DNA of 64,000 nucleotides from Planctomycetota bacterium (lineage in GTDB: Bacteria > Planctomycetota > UBA1135 > UBA2386). Location of the stretch: assembly GCA_016716265.1 (NCBI GenBank), contig JADJWQ010000002.1:1263001-1327000 (forward strand), given 5' to 3'. The translations under genes were made by a program, and so were the position numbers. The notes below the pieces were generated by a model. It searched no databases. It was not told where the DNA came from and was given only the letters and a program-made list of their open reading frames with translations. Positions 1 through 8,738 of this stretch are shown piece by piece. How positions within the stretch are numbered: the stretch's first letter is position 1; every line of letters starts with the position of its first letter.

Positions 1-2002
1 GAGCTACGAGACCTCCGCCGAGCTCGCGGCGGAGCTCGGCCCGTTCCCCGGCTTCGCCCGCAACCGCGAGCACATGCTGCGGGTGATCCGCAATCATCGG
101 CGCGCAGCCTGGGGCGAGCCCGAGGACCACTACGAGGGGCTGACGATCGTGCCGCGCGCGATCGACCAGAAGCGCTGCCCGGTGCCACTGCTCGACGCGG
201 CCCGCGCGGCCTGGGATCGCGCGCTCGCGCTCGGTGAGCAGCACGGCTACCGCAACGCGCAGGTCACGGTGATCGCGCCGACCGGCACGATCGGGCTGCT
301 GATGGACTGCGACACGACCGGGGTCGAGCCGGACTTCGCGCTGGTGAAGTTCAAGAAGCTCGCCGGCGGCGGCTACTTCAAGATCATCAACCAGAGCCTG
401 CCGGTCGCGCTGCGCAGGCTGGGCTACTCCGGCGCGCAGATCGACGACATCGTCGGCTACGCGGTCGGCCGTCGCACGCTCGCCGGAGCGCCGCACGTCA
501 ACCACGAATCGCTCCGCGCACACGGCTTCGGCGACACCGAGCTCCGCAAGCTCGAGGATGCGCTGCAGTCGGCATTCGACGTGTCGTTCGTCTTCAATCG
601 TCACGTGCTCGGTGACGCGTTCTGCCGCGACGGACTCGGGTTGACCGACGCCCAGCTCGACGACTGGAACTTCGACATCCTGACCCACCTCGGCTTCACG
701 CGGCGCCAGGTCGCGGAGACCAACGACTACGTCTGCGGCACGATGACCGTCGAGGGTGCTCCGCACCTGAAGGACGAGCACCTGCCGATCTTCGATTGCG
801 CGAATCGCTGCGGGCGGCGCGGCAAGCGCTACATCCCGTTCTGCGCGCACATCGACATGATGGCGGCCGTGCAGCCGTTCATCTCCGGTGCGATCAGCAA
901 GACGATCAACATGCCGCACGACGCGACGATCGACGACGTGCGCGACGCCTACGGGCACTCGTGGCGCAGCATGATCAAGGCGGTCGCGCTGTACCGGGAC
1001 GGCTCGAAGCTCTCGCAGCCGCTCAACAGCGTCGCGGAACCCGACGACCAGCACGCGGACGACGCCACCGAGGCGGACGCGGTCGCACCGGAGCTGCACG
1101 CGACGCCGAAGGCCGTCGCGGAGGCCGCCGAGCGCGTCACCGAGCGGGTCGTCCACCACTACCTGCGCGCGCGCCGCAAGCTGCCCTACCGGCGGCGCGG
1201 CTACACGCAGAAGGCGGTGGTCGGCGGCCACAAGATCTACCTGCGGACCGGCGAGTACGACGACGGCACGCTCGGCGAGATCTTCCTCGACATGCACAAG
1301 GAGGGCGCGGCGTTCCGCTCGCTGATGAACAACTTCGCGATCGCGATCTCGCTCGGCCTGCAGCACGGCGTGCCGCTCGAGGAGTTCGTCGACGCGTTCG
1401 TGTTCACGCGCTTCGAGCCGAACGGCATCGTCACCGGCCACGACCGGATCCGGCTGTCGACCTCGATCCTCGACTACGTGTTCCGCGATCTCGCGATCAA
1501 CTACCTCGGCCGGCAGGACCTCGCGCAGATCCAGGAGGACGACCTGAGCAGCACGACGACCGGCGGCGGCCGCGCCGACGACGAGGAGCTGTTCGAGGAG
1601 CCGACCGCGGAGGAGGACGACGGCTTCGAGCCGCCGCCCGACGAGCCGACCGTCGAGCTGAAGCTCGACGCCGAGCAGCACCGGAGGTCGGCCGCGCGAC
1701 TCGACCGGTCGGATCGGCTGCCGCGCCCGCGCAACGGCGACCGCTCCGGCCACGACGCGGGCGACGGCGGCGGCGCGCTCCACTCGCCCGCGCTCGACGC
1801 GCGGCGGGCGGCCTCGGCGGTGGCGGTACCGACCCGCGCCGCGCGGCTGCGCGCCGCGAACGAACGCGCGCTGAAGATCCGCGAGGCGCGGATCAAGGGC
1901 TACGAGGGCGACGCCTGCGGCGCCTGCGGCCAGTTCACGCTGGTCCGCAACGGCACCTGTCTGAAGTGCGACTCCTGCGGCGCGACCAGCGGCTGCAGCT
2001 GA
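1..2002 (+). CDS. nrdJ: Adenosylcobalamin-dependent ribonucleotide reductase (class II), 3' part
   Basis: Reduces ribonucleotides to deoxyribonucleotides with a B12-generated thiyl radical, independently of oxygen. The gene is open from base 2 with no start in the window, so the N-terminal half lies upstream. The visible part has the family's PTGTIGLLMDCDTTGVEPD segment, then a region ending YRDGSKLSQPLNS, then a C-terminal domain. A long acidic, low-complexity linker (about 1500-1850) leads to a terminal zinc ribbon with two CxxC pairs and the redox-type GCS tail. This tail is typical of the long planctomycete/actinobacterial NrdJ. The next gene follows with a separate promoter-like element. 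Identity is confident; only the 5' end is missing. Confidence 0.95.
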   Translation, partial: SYETSAELAAELGPFPGFARNREHMLRVIRNHRRAAWGEPEDHYEGLTIVPRAIDQKRCPVPLLDAARAAWDRALALGEQHGYRNAQVTVIAPTGTIGLLMDCDTTGVEPDFALVKFKKLAGGGYFKIINQSLPVALRRLGYSGAQIDDIVGYAVGRRTLAGAPHVNHESLRAHGFGDTELRKLEDALQSAFDVSFVFNRHVLGDAFCRDGLGLTDAQLDDWNFDILTHLGFTRRQVAETNDYVCGTMTVEGAPHLKDEHLPIFDCANRCGRRGKRYIPFCAHIDMMAAVQPFISGAISKTINMPHDATIDDVRDAYGHSWRSMIKAVALYRDGSKLSQPLNSVAEPDDQHADDATEADAVAPELHATPKAVAEAAERVTERVVHHYLRARRKLPYRRRGYTQKAVVGGHKIYLRTGEYDDGTLGEIFLDMHKEGAAFRSLMNNFAIAISLGLQHGVPLEEFVDAFVFTRFEPNGIVTGHDRIRLSTSILDYVFRDLAINYLGRQDLAQIQEDDLSSTTTGGGRADDEELFEEPTAEEDDGFEPPPDEPTVELKLDAEQHRRSAARLDRSDRLPRPRNGDRSGHDAGDGGGALHSPALDARRAASAVAVPTRAARLRAANERALKIREARIKGYEGDACGACGQFTLVRNGTCLKCDSCGATSGCS

Positions 2003-2032
2003 CGTCGCCGCACTCCGGATGCGATTCCCCGG

Positions 2033-2061
2033 TGTGACCGCTCCGCGCCTGCGGCGATACT
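2033..2061 (+). promoter_or_regulatory. Putative sigma70-type promoter of the small membrane protein gene
   Basis: TGTGAC (2033-2038) and GATACT (2056-2061) are separated by 17 bp, close to the -35/-10 spacing of housekeeping promoters. The start codon at 2073 is 11 bp after the -10 box, which would give a leader of only a few nucleotides. Assigned from sequence pattern alone. Confidence 0.4.
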
Positions 2062-2072
2062 CGGGGCCTCCG

Positions 2073-2333
2073 ATGCGCACCTACTCGATGTCCGGCGGCA
2101 CGCTCGGCCCGCGCGGTGGGCTGTTCATCTACCTACCGGGCGCCACGCTGGTGGCGCTCGGGGTGATGATCCTCTGGATGCCGGAGCTCTTGCGCTACCT
2201 CGTCGCGGGGCTGCTGCTGCTGGTCGGCGCCGTGCTGCTGGTCGCGGCGCGGCAGATGCGCACCACGGTCAGCTCGCCGACCGGCATCTTCACCGCGGTG
2301 CAGCAGCGCCTGCGGCGGCCGTTCGGCGGCTGA
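2073..2333 (+). CDS. Small membrane protein of unknown function
   Basis: An 86-residue protein with two adjacent hydrophobic segments (roughly residues 15-35 and 40-60: ATLVALGVMILWMP and LVAGLLLLVGAVLLVAA), so it probably spans the membrane twice. An upstream in-frame ATG at 2019 exists, but the ATG at 2073 is preferred because the extra 18 residues are unlike a membrane N-terminus and a promoter-like pair ends 11 bp before it. I recognise no family; the C-terminal tail is basic. It could be a DUF-type membrane protein specific to planctomycetes. Confidence 0.6.
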   Translation: MRTYSMSGGTLGPRGGLFIYLPGATLVALGVMILWMPELLRYLVAGLLLLVGAVLLVAARQMRTTVSSPTGIFTAVQQRLRRPFGG

Positions 2334-2388
2334 CCTGGCAGGCCGGCCGGTCCGCTCCGCGCCCGCCGCCGCCCGCTGTCGCGAAACC

Positions 2389-2446
2389 CGACGGCGCGCC
2401 GTCGACCATCGCGCCTTGCGACGGCCGGTGGGTGACCAGCCGTCGC
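2389..2446. other. Palindrome and hairpin between the small membrane gene and the Ig-like lipoprotein gene
   Basis: A perfect 16-bp palindrome CGACGGCGCGCCGTCG lies at 2389-2404. A hairpin follows with 8-bp arms GCGACGGC (2418-2425) and GCCGTCGC (2439-2446). These may terminate the upstream transcript or bind a dimeric regulator. No U-tract follows. Confidence 0.3.
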
Positions 2447-2519
2447 ACACGCTCAACTGCGCGACACCCGCACGCCGATGCTGGCCTTGGACACAGGCCA
2501 GTCACCGAGCGGGTGAGGC

Positions 2520-5500
2520 ATGCAGCGGGAAGCAGCGGGGAATCGATTCGTGACCGTTCTGGCCTCCGGCCTCCTCCTGGCCGGGTGCAGCGGTGGCGGC
2601 GGGAGCGGCGGATCGACGCTGTTCCAGCCCTCACCTTCCGAGCTCGGCATCGCTCCCGCGACACTGGCGGTCCTCGCGACCGCGCCCGCCGATGGTGAGT
2701 CCGGCGTCGCCGTCGACGTCCATCCCACCGTGCTGTTCGACGGCGTGCCGATCGATGCGAGCCTCGCGTTCGCGGCGCTGCGCCGCGCCGGCGACGACGC
2801 GGACCTGCCCGGCACCTGGAGCGTGTCCGCCGCCGATCATTCCGCGACCTTCGCGCCACGGGATCCGCTGCTCCCGGACGCCACCTACGAGCTGTGCGTC
2901 CTGCCGCTGGTGTGCGCCACCGACGGCCGCCTCGTGGAACACAAGATCGTCGCCCGCTTCATGACGGTCGATACTCGTGCGCCCGGGCTGGCGAGCAGCT
3001 CGGTGCCGTCGGGTGGCGAGCTGGCCCCGAACGGCACCGTCGAGCTCCGCTTCGACGAGCCGCTCCAGGACGGCGGTGCCCCGCGCGGATCCTTCGTCGA
3101 CGAGCTCGCCCGCGCCTGGCCCGCGACCGTGCGCGTGACCGACGTCGTGGCGAGCGTGCGACCGATCGCGGACCTGCCCGGTGGCCAGCGGCTGACGCTG
3201 CGGGTCGAAGGCATCGCCGACCGCGCGGGCAACACCGCGGCCCCGCTCGAGCTGCCGCTCCGGATCCCCGCGGATCAGCGCGCACCGCACCTGGTGGCGA
3301 GCTGGCCCGGCGCCGGCGGGATCGTCGCGATGTCGCCGCTCGCGTGGCTGCGTCTCGAGTTCGACGAGTCGATCGACGTCGACGCGCTCGATGCCGGCGC
3401 GATCGACCTGTTCGACCACCTCGGCGGGCGGCTGCCGGTCGACGTCCACGCGAGCGCCGACCGACGCACGCTGTGGCTCGCCCCGCGGACCCCGCTGCCC
3501 GCCGACAACACCTGCTCGCTCGCCCTGCCGACGGGCGCAGGTGGCGTGCGCGACCTGGCCGGGAACCCGCTGGACATCGATGCGATGCTCGGCTTCCGGG
3601 TCGGCGCCGACACGCGCGCCCCACAGCTCGGCTTCGCCGCTCCTGCGGACGGTGCGCAGGACGTGCCGCCCGACACCGCGATCGAGCTGTCGTTCGACGA
3701 GCCGATCGACCCGGGCAGTGCGAGCGGCGTGGTCCTGCTCGATGCCGACCAACGCGAGGTCGCCCTCGCGACGCGCCTCGTCGTCGGCCTCGACCGCATC
3801 CGGCTCGTGCCGGCCGCCCCGCTGCAGCCGCTCGCACACTACAGCGTGCGGGTCCGCGGTGGCGCCGACGCCGTCCGCGACGTCGCCGGCAATCCGCTGG
3901 CCGCGGCGGCCGCGGTGTCGTTCCGCACCGGCCCGCAGCTCGAGGAGATGGCACCGTGGACGTGGCCGCCGACCGGCGCCGCCGATGTCCCGACCGACGC
4001 CGTGCTCGTGCTGCACGCCGCGGAGCCGTGGAACCTGACGACGCTCGATGCAGAGACCGTCACGCTGACCGACGCGACGGACGCGCCGGTCGCGTTCGCG
4101 CTGAACGCCGACCACGGCGATCGCGTGCTCCGGTTGTCGCCGCTCGCGTCACTCGCACCCGGCGGCGGCTACGAGCTCCGCATCGCGGGCGGACCGGGCG
4201 GCGCACGCGCCGCGTCGGGGGCGGCGCTGCGCGACGACCTCGTCTTGCGCTTCCGCACCGGCGCCGGCGCCGACTCGATCGCGCCGACGGTGCGCCTGAC
4301 GCTCGACGCGATCGACTCCCGCCGCAGCGAGTCGCTCGGCGTCGCTCCGCACGGCTTCGTCGTCACCGTCGAGGCCGACGACGACCGCGGCGGTGGCATC
4401 GACTGGAGCACGCTGAAGCTGGACTTCGCCGGACCGGGCGAACCGCCCCCCGACGCGGACCTGTTCGCGCTCGCCGCACCGACCCCGCACACCTGCCGCG
4501 TGCAGCTGCCCTACGCACAGTCGCTCGCGATCGGCAACTGGACCGTCCGCGCGATCGTGGCCGACGTCGCCGGCAATGTCGGCGCCTCCGCGACGCTGTC
4601 GTTCGAAGTCCTGTCGCCAGACCTCGCGCGACTCCCGTTCGACCGCGCACAGGTCGTCTGGCTCCGCTTCGACGTCGACCGCGACGCCACCGGCACCGCG
4701 GACTTCGAGGAGGACCTGCTCCGCCTCGGCCTCTGCTCCGCGGGTGACCCGGCGGGGACGAACGACACCATGCTGCGCCTGCTGCGCCGCGGCGTCGTGC
4801 GCCGTGCGCACGAGCTCTACCACCGCGGTCGCGACGGCGAGCGACTGGCCGAGGGTGGCTCGGTCCCGGTGCTGTTCACCGACTCCGAGCCGTACGGTGC
4901 CACCACGATGAGCGTCGCCTGTGGCGGATTCGATCCGCTCGGCGAGCCCGGCCGCGCGTTCGGTGACGCGTCGTCCGGCGTGCTCGGACGCGCATTCTAC
5001 GACCGTGCCAATGGCCGTCCGACCCAGGATGCGATGTCGACCGCTCCCGGACTCGGTGTGTTCCCGTCCGAGATGTTCCTGTTCGAGACGTCCATCCATA
5101 TCAGCGTCTATCCGTCGTTCGTCACCGCCTTCGCACGCCGGTTCATGCCGCTGTGCCCCGCGCTGGGCGGCGTCGCGGTCGGCCGTGACCCGCTCGACGC
5201 GATCGTGCTGGCCCCCGGCTTCGTTCCATTGCAGGCGACGTCCGCGCAACGCGCGCGCTACGAGACGATCCTGCGCGCCGCGGACGACTGGGCGACCGTC
5301 GTCGGCACGATCGTCGCACACGAGGTCGGACACGCGGTCGGTCTGGTCGCTCCCGGACACGACGCCACCGGCCTGCACGGCGACGAGACGCTCCACAACG
5401 AGTACGCGTCGATCACGGACGTGATGGCCGCAGCGCTCGGCTACGACTCGATCGTCTCGCTCGACTTCCAATTCCGCGACCTGAACGTCGCCTATCTGCG

Positions 5501-5522
5501 CCAGCGCGTGCTGCTGAAGTGA
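2520..5522 (+). CDS. Large lipoprotein with tandem Ig-like (SbsA/Big_5) domains and a C-terminal zinc-protease motif
   Basis: A 1000-residue exported protein. The N-terminus has a lipobox, LAGC, with Cys at residue 23, followed by a Gly/Ser stretch. At least five Ig-like repeats of the SbsA/Big_5 type follow (about residues 45-590), each opening with a (D)xRAP or similar segment and carrying xxFDEP. A further beta-rich domain runs to about 705. The last 270 residues contain HEVGH (934-938) followed by AVGL, the zinc-binding helix of gluzincin/metzincin-like proteases. The canonical metzincin third His position is Ala; a downstream His (GHD) may substitute. Probably a surface-anchored metalloprotease or adhesin. 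The next gene starts at its stop codon. Confidence 0.75.
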   Translation: MQREAAGNRFVTVLASGLLLAGCSGGGGSGGSTLFQPSPSELGIAPATLAVLATAPADGESGVAVDVHPTVLFDGVPIDASLAFAALRRAGDDADLPGTWSVSAADHSATFAPRDPLLPDATYELCVLPLVCATDGRLVEHKIVARFMTVDTRAPGLASSSVPSGGELAPNGTVELRFDEPLQDGGAPRGSFVDELARAWPATVRVTDVVASVRPIADLPGGQRLTLRVEGIADRAGNTAAPLELPLRIPADQRAPHLVASWPGAGGIVAMSPLAWLRLEFDESIDVDALDAGAIDLFDHLGGRLPVDVHASADRRTLWLAPRTPLPADNTCSLALPTGAGGVRDLAGNPLDIDAMLGFRVGADTRAPQLGFAAPADGAQDVPPDTAIELSFDEPIDPGSASGVVLLDADQREVALATRLVVGLDRIRLVPAAPLQPLAHYSVRVRGGADAVRDVAGNPLAAAAAVSFRTGPQLEEMAPWTWPPTGAADVPTDAVLVLHAAEPWNLTTLDAETVTLTDATDAPVAFALNADHGDRVLRLSPLASLAPGGGYELRIAGGPGGARAASGAALRDDLVLRFRTGAGADSIAPTVRLTLDAIDSRRSESLGVAPHGFVVTVEADDDRGGGIDWSTLKLDFAGPGEPPPDADLFALAAPTPHTCRVQLPYAQSLAIGNWTVRAIVADVAGNVGASATLSFEVLSPDLARLPFDRAQVVWLRFDVDRDATGTADFEEDLLRLGLCSAGDPAGTNDTMLRLLRRGVVRRAHELYHRGRDGERLAEGGSVPVLFTDSEPYGATTMSVACGGFDPLGEPGRAFGDASSGVLGRAFYDRANGRPTQDAMSTAPGLGVFPSEMFLFETSIHISVYPSFVTAFARRFMPLCPALGGVAVGRDPLDAIVLAPGFVPLQATSAQRARYETILRAADDWATVVGTIVAHEVGHAVGLVAPGHDATGLHGDETLHNEYASITDVMAAALGYDSIVSLDFQFRDLNVAYLRQRVLLK

Positions 5523-5536
5523 GAGGCCCGCCGACG

Positions 5537-6571
5537 ATGAACGCCACGCTCCGTATCCACCGCAGCTCGGTCGCCCTGGCCACGCTCGTGGTGCTCGCAC
5601 CGGTCGCGCGGCTGCCCGCGCAGCGGGAGGCCACGACGCTCGCCGCGCTCGTCGATCGTTCCACGCACATCGCCGTCGTCCAGCTCACCGCGCTGCAGGA
5701 GCGTGGCGACGAGCTGGGCGCGGTGATGCAGCGCATCGACGCGCTGCTCGGCACGCCGCCGCAGACCTCGACGCGCGCCGAACCCGCGGCGCGCGCGTGC
5801 GGCTGCGCGCTGCACGGGCTCGCGGTCGGCGACCGCCTGCTCGCGTTCCTCAACGAGGCCGGACGCCCGACCGCACTCGGCGCCCGCGGCCTGCCGCGCG
5901 CCACGCCAGAGCTGGTCGCCCACGTGCGCAGCCTGCTGGCGACCCGGGGCGATCCCGTGGCGCGGTGCCGCGCACTCGGGCTCGCGCTGGCCGCCGCCGA
6001 CTCCCGCGTCGCTGGCGACGCGGCGCTCGGCCTCGGGCTGGCGCCGGGGCTCGAGCGGGCCGACGAGCCGACCCGCGCGCGCCTGCGCGCCGCGCTCGCG
6101 CGGGCGCTCGAGGGAGCGACCACCGAGGTCCCGGCGCTGCTGGTCGGCGCCGAGCGGCTCGGCGACGAGGCCTGCGTCGACCTGGTGGCGGCGGCCTACC
6201 TCGGCACCCGCGATCAGGCGGTCGCCGCGGCGACCCGCGCCACCCTGTTGCGCCTGCCGGCACCGCTCGTCGCACCGCGCCTGGCGACGCCTGCGGTGAT
6301 CGCCGGTCCGGCGCGCGAGCGGGTGCTCGCGCTCGCCGAACTCGCCCCCGCCGATCTGGGTCGGCCGCTCGCTGCCGCGCTGCTGCGCGCGACCCACCCG
6401 TCGGATCGACCCGGGCTCGAGCGCAGCGCGGTCGCCTGGCTTCGCGCGGGTGGTGACACCGCGACCGTCGCCTGGCGCACCGACGCCGCCACCGCGGCGC
6501 GCTGCGCGCGCCTCGCGGCGGACCCGACCGGACCGGCCCTCCGTTGCATCGACCCGAGCGACCTGCGATGA
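5537..6571 (+). CDS. Secreted protein of unknown function, helical-repeat-like
   Basis: A 344-residue protein with an N-terminal signal peptide (hydrophobic SSVALATLVVLAPVARLPAQ). The mature part is rich in Ala/Leu helices such as ALGLALAAADSRVAGDAALGL, resembling HEAT-like repeats, with a CGCALHGLAVGDRLLAFL segment near residue 90. ATG 5537 is chosen because it begins directly before the signal peptide; a GTG at 5519 overlapping the previous stop is an alternative and would suggest coupling to the lipoprotein gene. Its stop overlaps the start of the next gene (ATGA), so the two are probably co-translated. No family recognised. Confidence 0.7.
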   Translation: MNATLRIHRSSVALATLVVLAPVARLPAQREATTLAALVDRSTHIAVVQLTALQERGDELGAVMQRIDALLGTPPQTSTRAEPAARACGCALHGLAVGDRLLAFLNEAGRPTALGARGLPRATPELVAHVRSLLATRGDPVARCRALGLALAAADSRVAGDAALGLGLAPGLERADEPTRARLRAALARALEGATTEVPALLVGAERLGDEACVDLVAAAYLGTRDQAVAAATRATLLRLPAPLVAPRLATPAVIAGPARERVLALAELAPADLGRPLAAALLRATHPSDRPGLERSAVAWLRAGGDTATVAWRTDAATAARCARLAADPTGPALRCIDPSDLR

Positions 6572-8442
6572 CCGCCCCGACCGACTCCTCGACGCTGCTG
6601 ACCCGCATCGCCGCGGGCCTGCCTGCCGATCTCGCGCGGGTGCTCGCGACGCCGACGAGCGAGCTGTCGCTGTCGCCGCGCGCGCGCCGCGGCTTGCGGG
6701 AGCTCGGCGTCGGCACCGTCGCGGACCTGTGCAGGACGAGCGCCGCGAGCATCCTCGCGCTCCGCGGCGTCGGCCGCCGCACGCTCCACGAGATCGAGCG
6801 TGCGCTGCGCGCCGCGTTCGGCGCGGTGACCGCGCTGCCCTCGACGGCACCGCCGCACTCCGAGCCGTTCGACGACTGGCTCCAGCGCGCGCTCGATTCG
6901 CTGGACCCGTCCGCCGCCCGCCTCGCTGCCGCCAGGCTCGGCTTCGGCCGCGCCCCGGCGAGCGTCGCCGCGCTGGCGGCCGAGACCGGCCTGCCGCCGG
7001 CCGAGGTGACCGCCGGTATCGCCGCGACCGCGGCCACGCTGCTCGAGGCGGGCGGCGCTGCGCTGCGCGCGATGCTCGACGCCGCCGAGCGCGACCTCGA
7101 CGCGCACGGCGGTGTGCTGAGCTCCGCGCAGAGCACCGCGGCCGACGCGCTCGGTCGCGCGGTCCGCGAGGCCCGGCGCCCCGACCTGCCGCTGCGGCTC
7201 GCGGCGCTGTGCAAGCCGCTGCGATTCACCCACGATGCCGGCCGACTCGTCGCCGCACCGCTCCCCGCGCTGCGCGAGCGGGTCGCGACGATCCGCGACG
7301 TCGTCACCCGCATCGGGCTGCCCTGTGCGCTCGCCGAGCTGCAGGCGCGCCTCGCCGAGCGCGGTGTCGACGTGACCGAGGAGTTCCTCGACCACGCGCT
7401 GCGCGCCCACCTCGGCGCGACGATCCTGTTCCGCCGGCGCAGCGCACCGCGCGTCGTCTGGCGCCGCTCGCGCACCGCCGACCACCTCGAGAGCATCCTC
7501 GACGACGCCGGTGGGCCGCTGCGCCTCGACGACCTGCTGTTCCACTACCGCGACCGCCACGCGTCCGCCCGGCGCCACCGCCTGCACGACGTGTTGCGCG
7601 CCGACAGCAGGTTCCTCGAGGTCCGGCACCTGGAGTTCGATCTGCGCATCCGCCACCTCGACACGCTCGAGATGGTGCGGCCGCTCGCCGATGCGCTGCG
7701 GGCCCACATCGTCGCGACCGGGCAGCGCACCGCAGTGCAGTCGCCGGTCGGCTCCGGCGCGCCGTCCGAGCGCACGGCCCACCTGGTCACCGACCTGCTG
7801 CGTCACGATCGGTCGCTCCGCTACCTCGGCCGCGGTCAGTTCTGCGCCCGGCGCCGCAGCGGCTCGTCGATCGTCGCACAGCTCGTCGACGAGCTCCGCG
7901 CGGCCATGGGCGAAGTCCCGTTCGCACGGTTCCTGCAGAATCAGGAGCCGCGCCGCCGCCGGCTGGTCGCGCGCCTGCTGCGCGACAACCGCCGCTTCGT
8001 GTTCCCGACCCGGGACCGCGTCGACCTGCTCGAGAACTACCCCTTCAATCCGGAGCGCCTGCGCCTGCTGCTGCGCGAGACGTCGTCGTGCCTGCACGAG
8101 GCCGGCGGCCACGCGCCGCTCACCGCGGTCCACGCCGCGGTCGAGGCCGCGGGCCTCGGGGGGAGCTTCCTCGACGAGCACCTGCTGCTCGATCTGCTGC
8201 GGCGCCACGGGAACTTCGAGATCCTGCCGGGCCCGGTGGTCGCGGACCCCGACCTCGCGCTCGGCGCCTGGATCCAGCGCACCGCGCGCGACGCGCTCCG
8301 ACAGTCGCCCGCACCGCTGTCGGCCCAGCAGCTGCTGGCGGCCTGTCCGACGCTCGCCGAGTTCGGCGCCTGTCTCGAATCGATGCTCGACCTCGATCCG
8401 CTGGTCCAGACCGCCGACGGCCTCCACTACGAACTCGCCTGA
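6568..8442 (+). CDS. Transcription-related protein with RNA polymerase alpha-CTD-like helix-hairpin-helix domain and further helix-turn-helix-like modules
   Basis: A 624-residue cytoplasmic protein. Residues 34-84 match the alpha subunit C-terminal domain pattern (LGVGTVADLCRTSAASIL, then LRGVGRRTLHEIERAL), the fold that binds UP elements and activators. Residues 105-165 resemble a sigma region 4-type helix-turn-helix (RLAAARLGFG..PASVAALAAETGLPPAEV). The remainder contains several similar winged-helix-like blocks, each ending in a short basic strand with a DxRF-type turn (near residues 345, 475 and 560). It is not RNA polymerase alpha itself, since the assembly domains are missing. It probably binds DNA or RNA polymerase; the target is unknown. 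It overlaps the preceding secreted-protein gene by 4 bp. Confidence 0.7.
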   Translation: MTAPTDSSTLLTRIAAGLPADLARVLATPTSELSLSPRARRGLRELGVGTVADLCRTSAASILALRGVGRRTLHEIERALRAAFGAVTALPSTAPPHSEPFDDWLQRALDSLDPSAARLAAARLGFGRAPASVAALAAETGLPPAEVTAGIAATAATLLEAGGAALRAMLDAAERDLDAHGGVLSSAQSTAADALGRAVREARRPDLPLRLAALCKPLRFTHDAGRLVAAPLPALRERVATIRDVVTRIGLPCALAELQARLAERGVDVTEEFLDHALRAHLGATILFRRRSAPRVVWRRSRTADHLESILDDAGGPLRLDDLLFHYRDRHASARRHRLHDVLRADSRFLEVRHLEFDLRIRHLDTLEMVRPLADALRAHIVATGQRTAVQSPVGSGAPSERTAHLVTDLLRHDRSLRYLGRGQFCARRRSGSSIVAQLVDELRAAMGEVPFARFLQNQEPRRRRLVARLLRDNRRFVFPTRDRVDLLENYPFNPERLRLLLRETSSCLHEAGGHAPLTAVHAAVEAAGLGGSFLDEHLLLDLLRRHGNFEILPGPVVADPDLALGAWIQRTARDALRQSPAPLSAQQLLAACPTLAEFGACLESMLDLDPLVQTADGLHYELA

Positions 8443-8738
8443 CCGCGCGCCGGACGGGCTCTCGGCACGGCGACGGCCGCCCCACACGAGTCCCGAGGCC
8501 GCGCCGCGCGAGCGTGCGGGCTCGTCGCTGGCGAGGCGCCCGTCCGGTCCTGCCCGCTGTCGGCTTTGCCCCTCCCGGCGCGGGCAGGTCCTGGCCGATG
8601 ACGCTGCCAGCGGCGAGACTGCCCGCTCGCAGCGCGTGGCCCTCCGATCGTCCGGGTCCGGCTCCGCCGCCGCGCGGAGCCCGCCCCGGCCGGGTAGCCT
8701 TCGACGACACACCTGCGGCGTTACACCTCGATAGACCG
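8443..8738. other. 296-bp intergenic region before the radical SAM gene
   Basis: No supportable gene. A TAGCCT element at 8695-8700, inside CGGGTAGCCT, resembles -10 elements found before other starts in this window and would give a leader of about 30 nt for the radical SAM gene. Confidence 0.4.

Noticed and set aside
2631..5600. Long minus-strand ORFs opposite the Ig-like lipoprotein gene
   Set aside because: They are Arg- and His-rich shadows of the plus-strand gene with no conserved motif; the same holds for most long overlapping frames in this GC-rich DNA.
6450..8738. Long N-terminal extension of the radical SAM gene
   Set aside because: The extension is in a different frame of the alpha-CTD protein gene, is Arg-rich, and the CxxxCxxC motif sits at the correct distance from ATG 8739.
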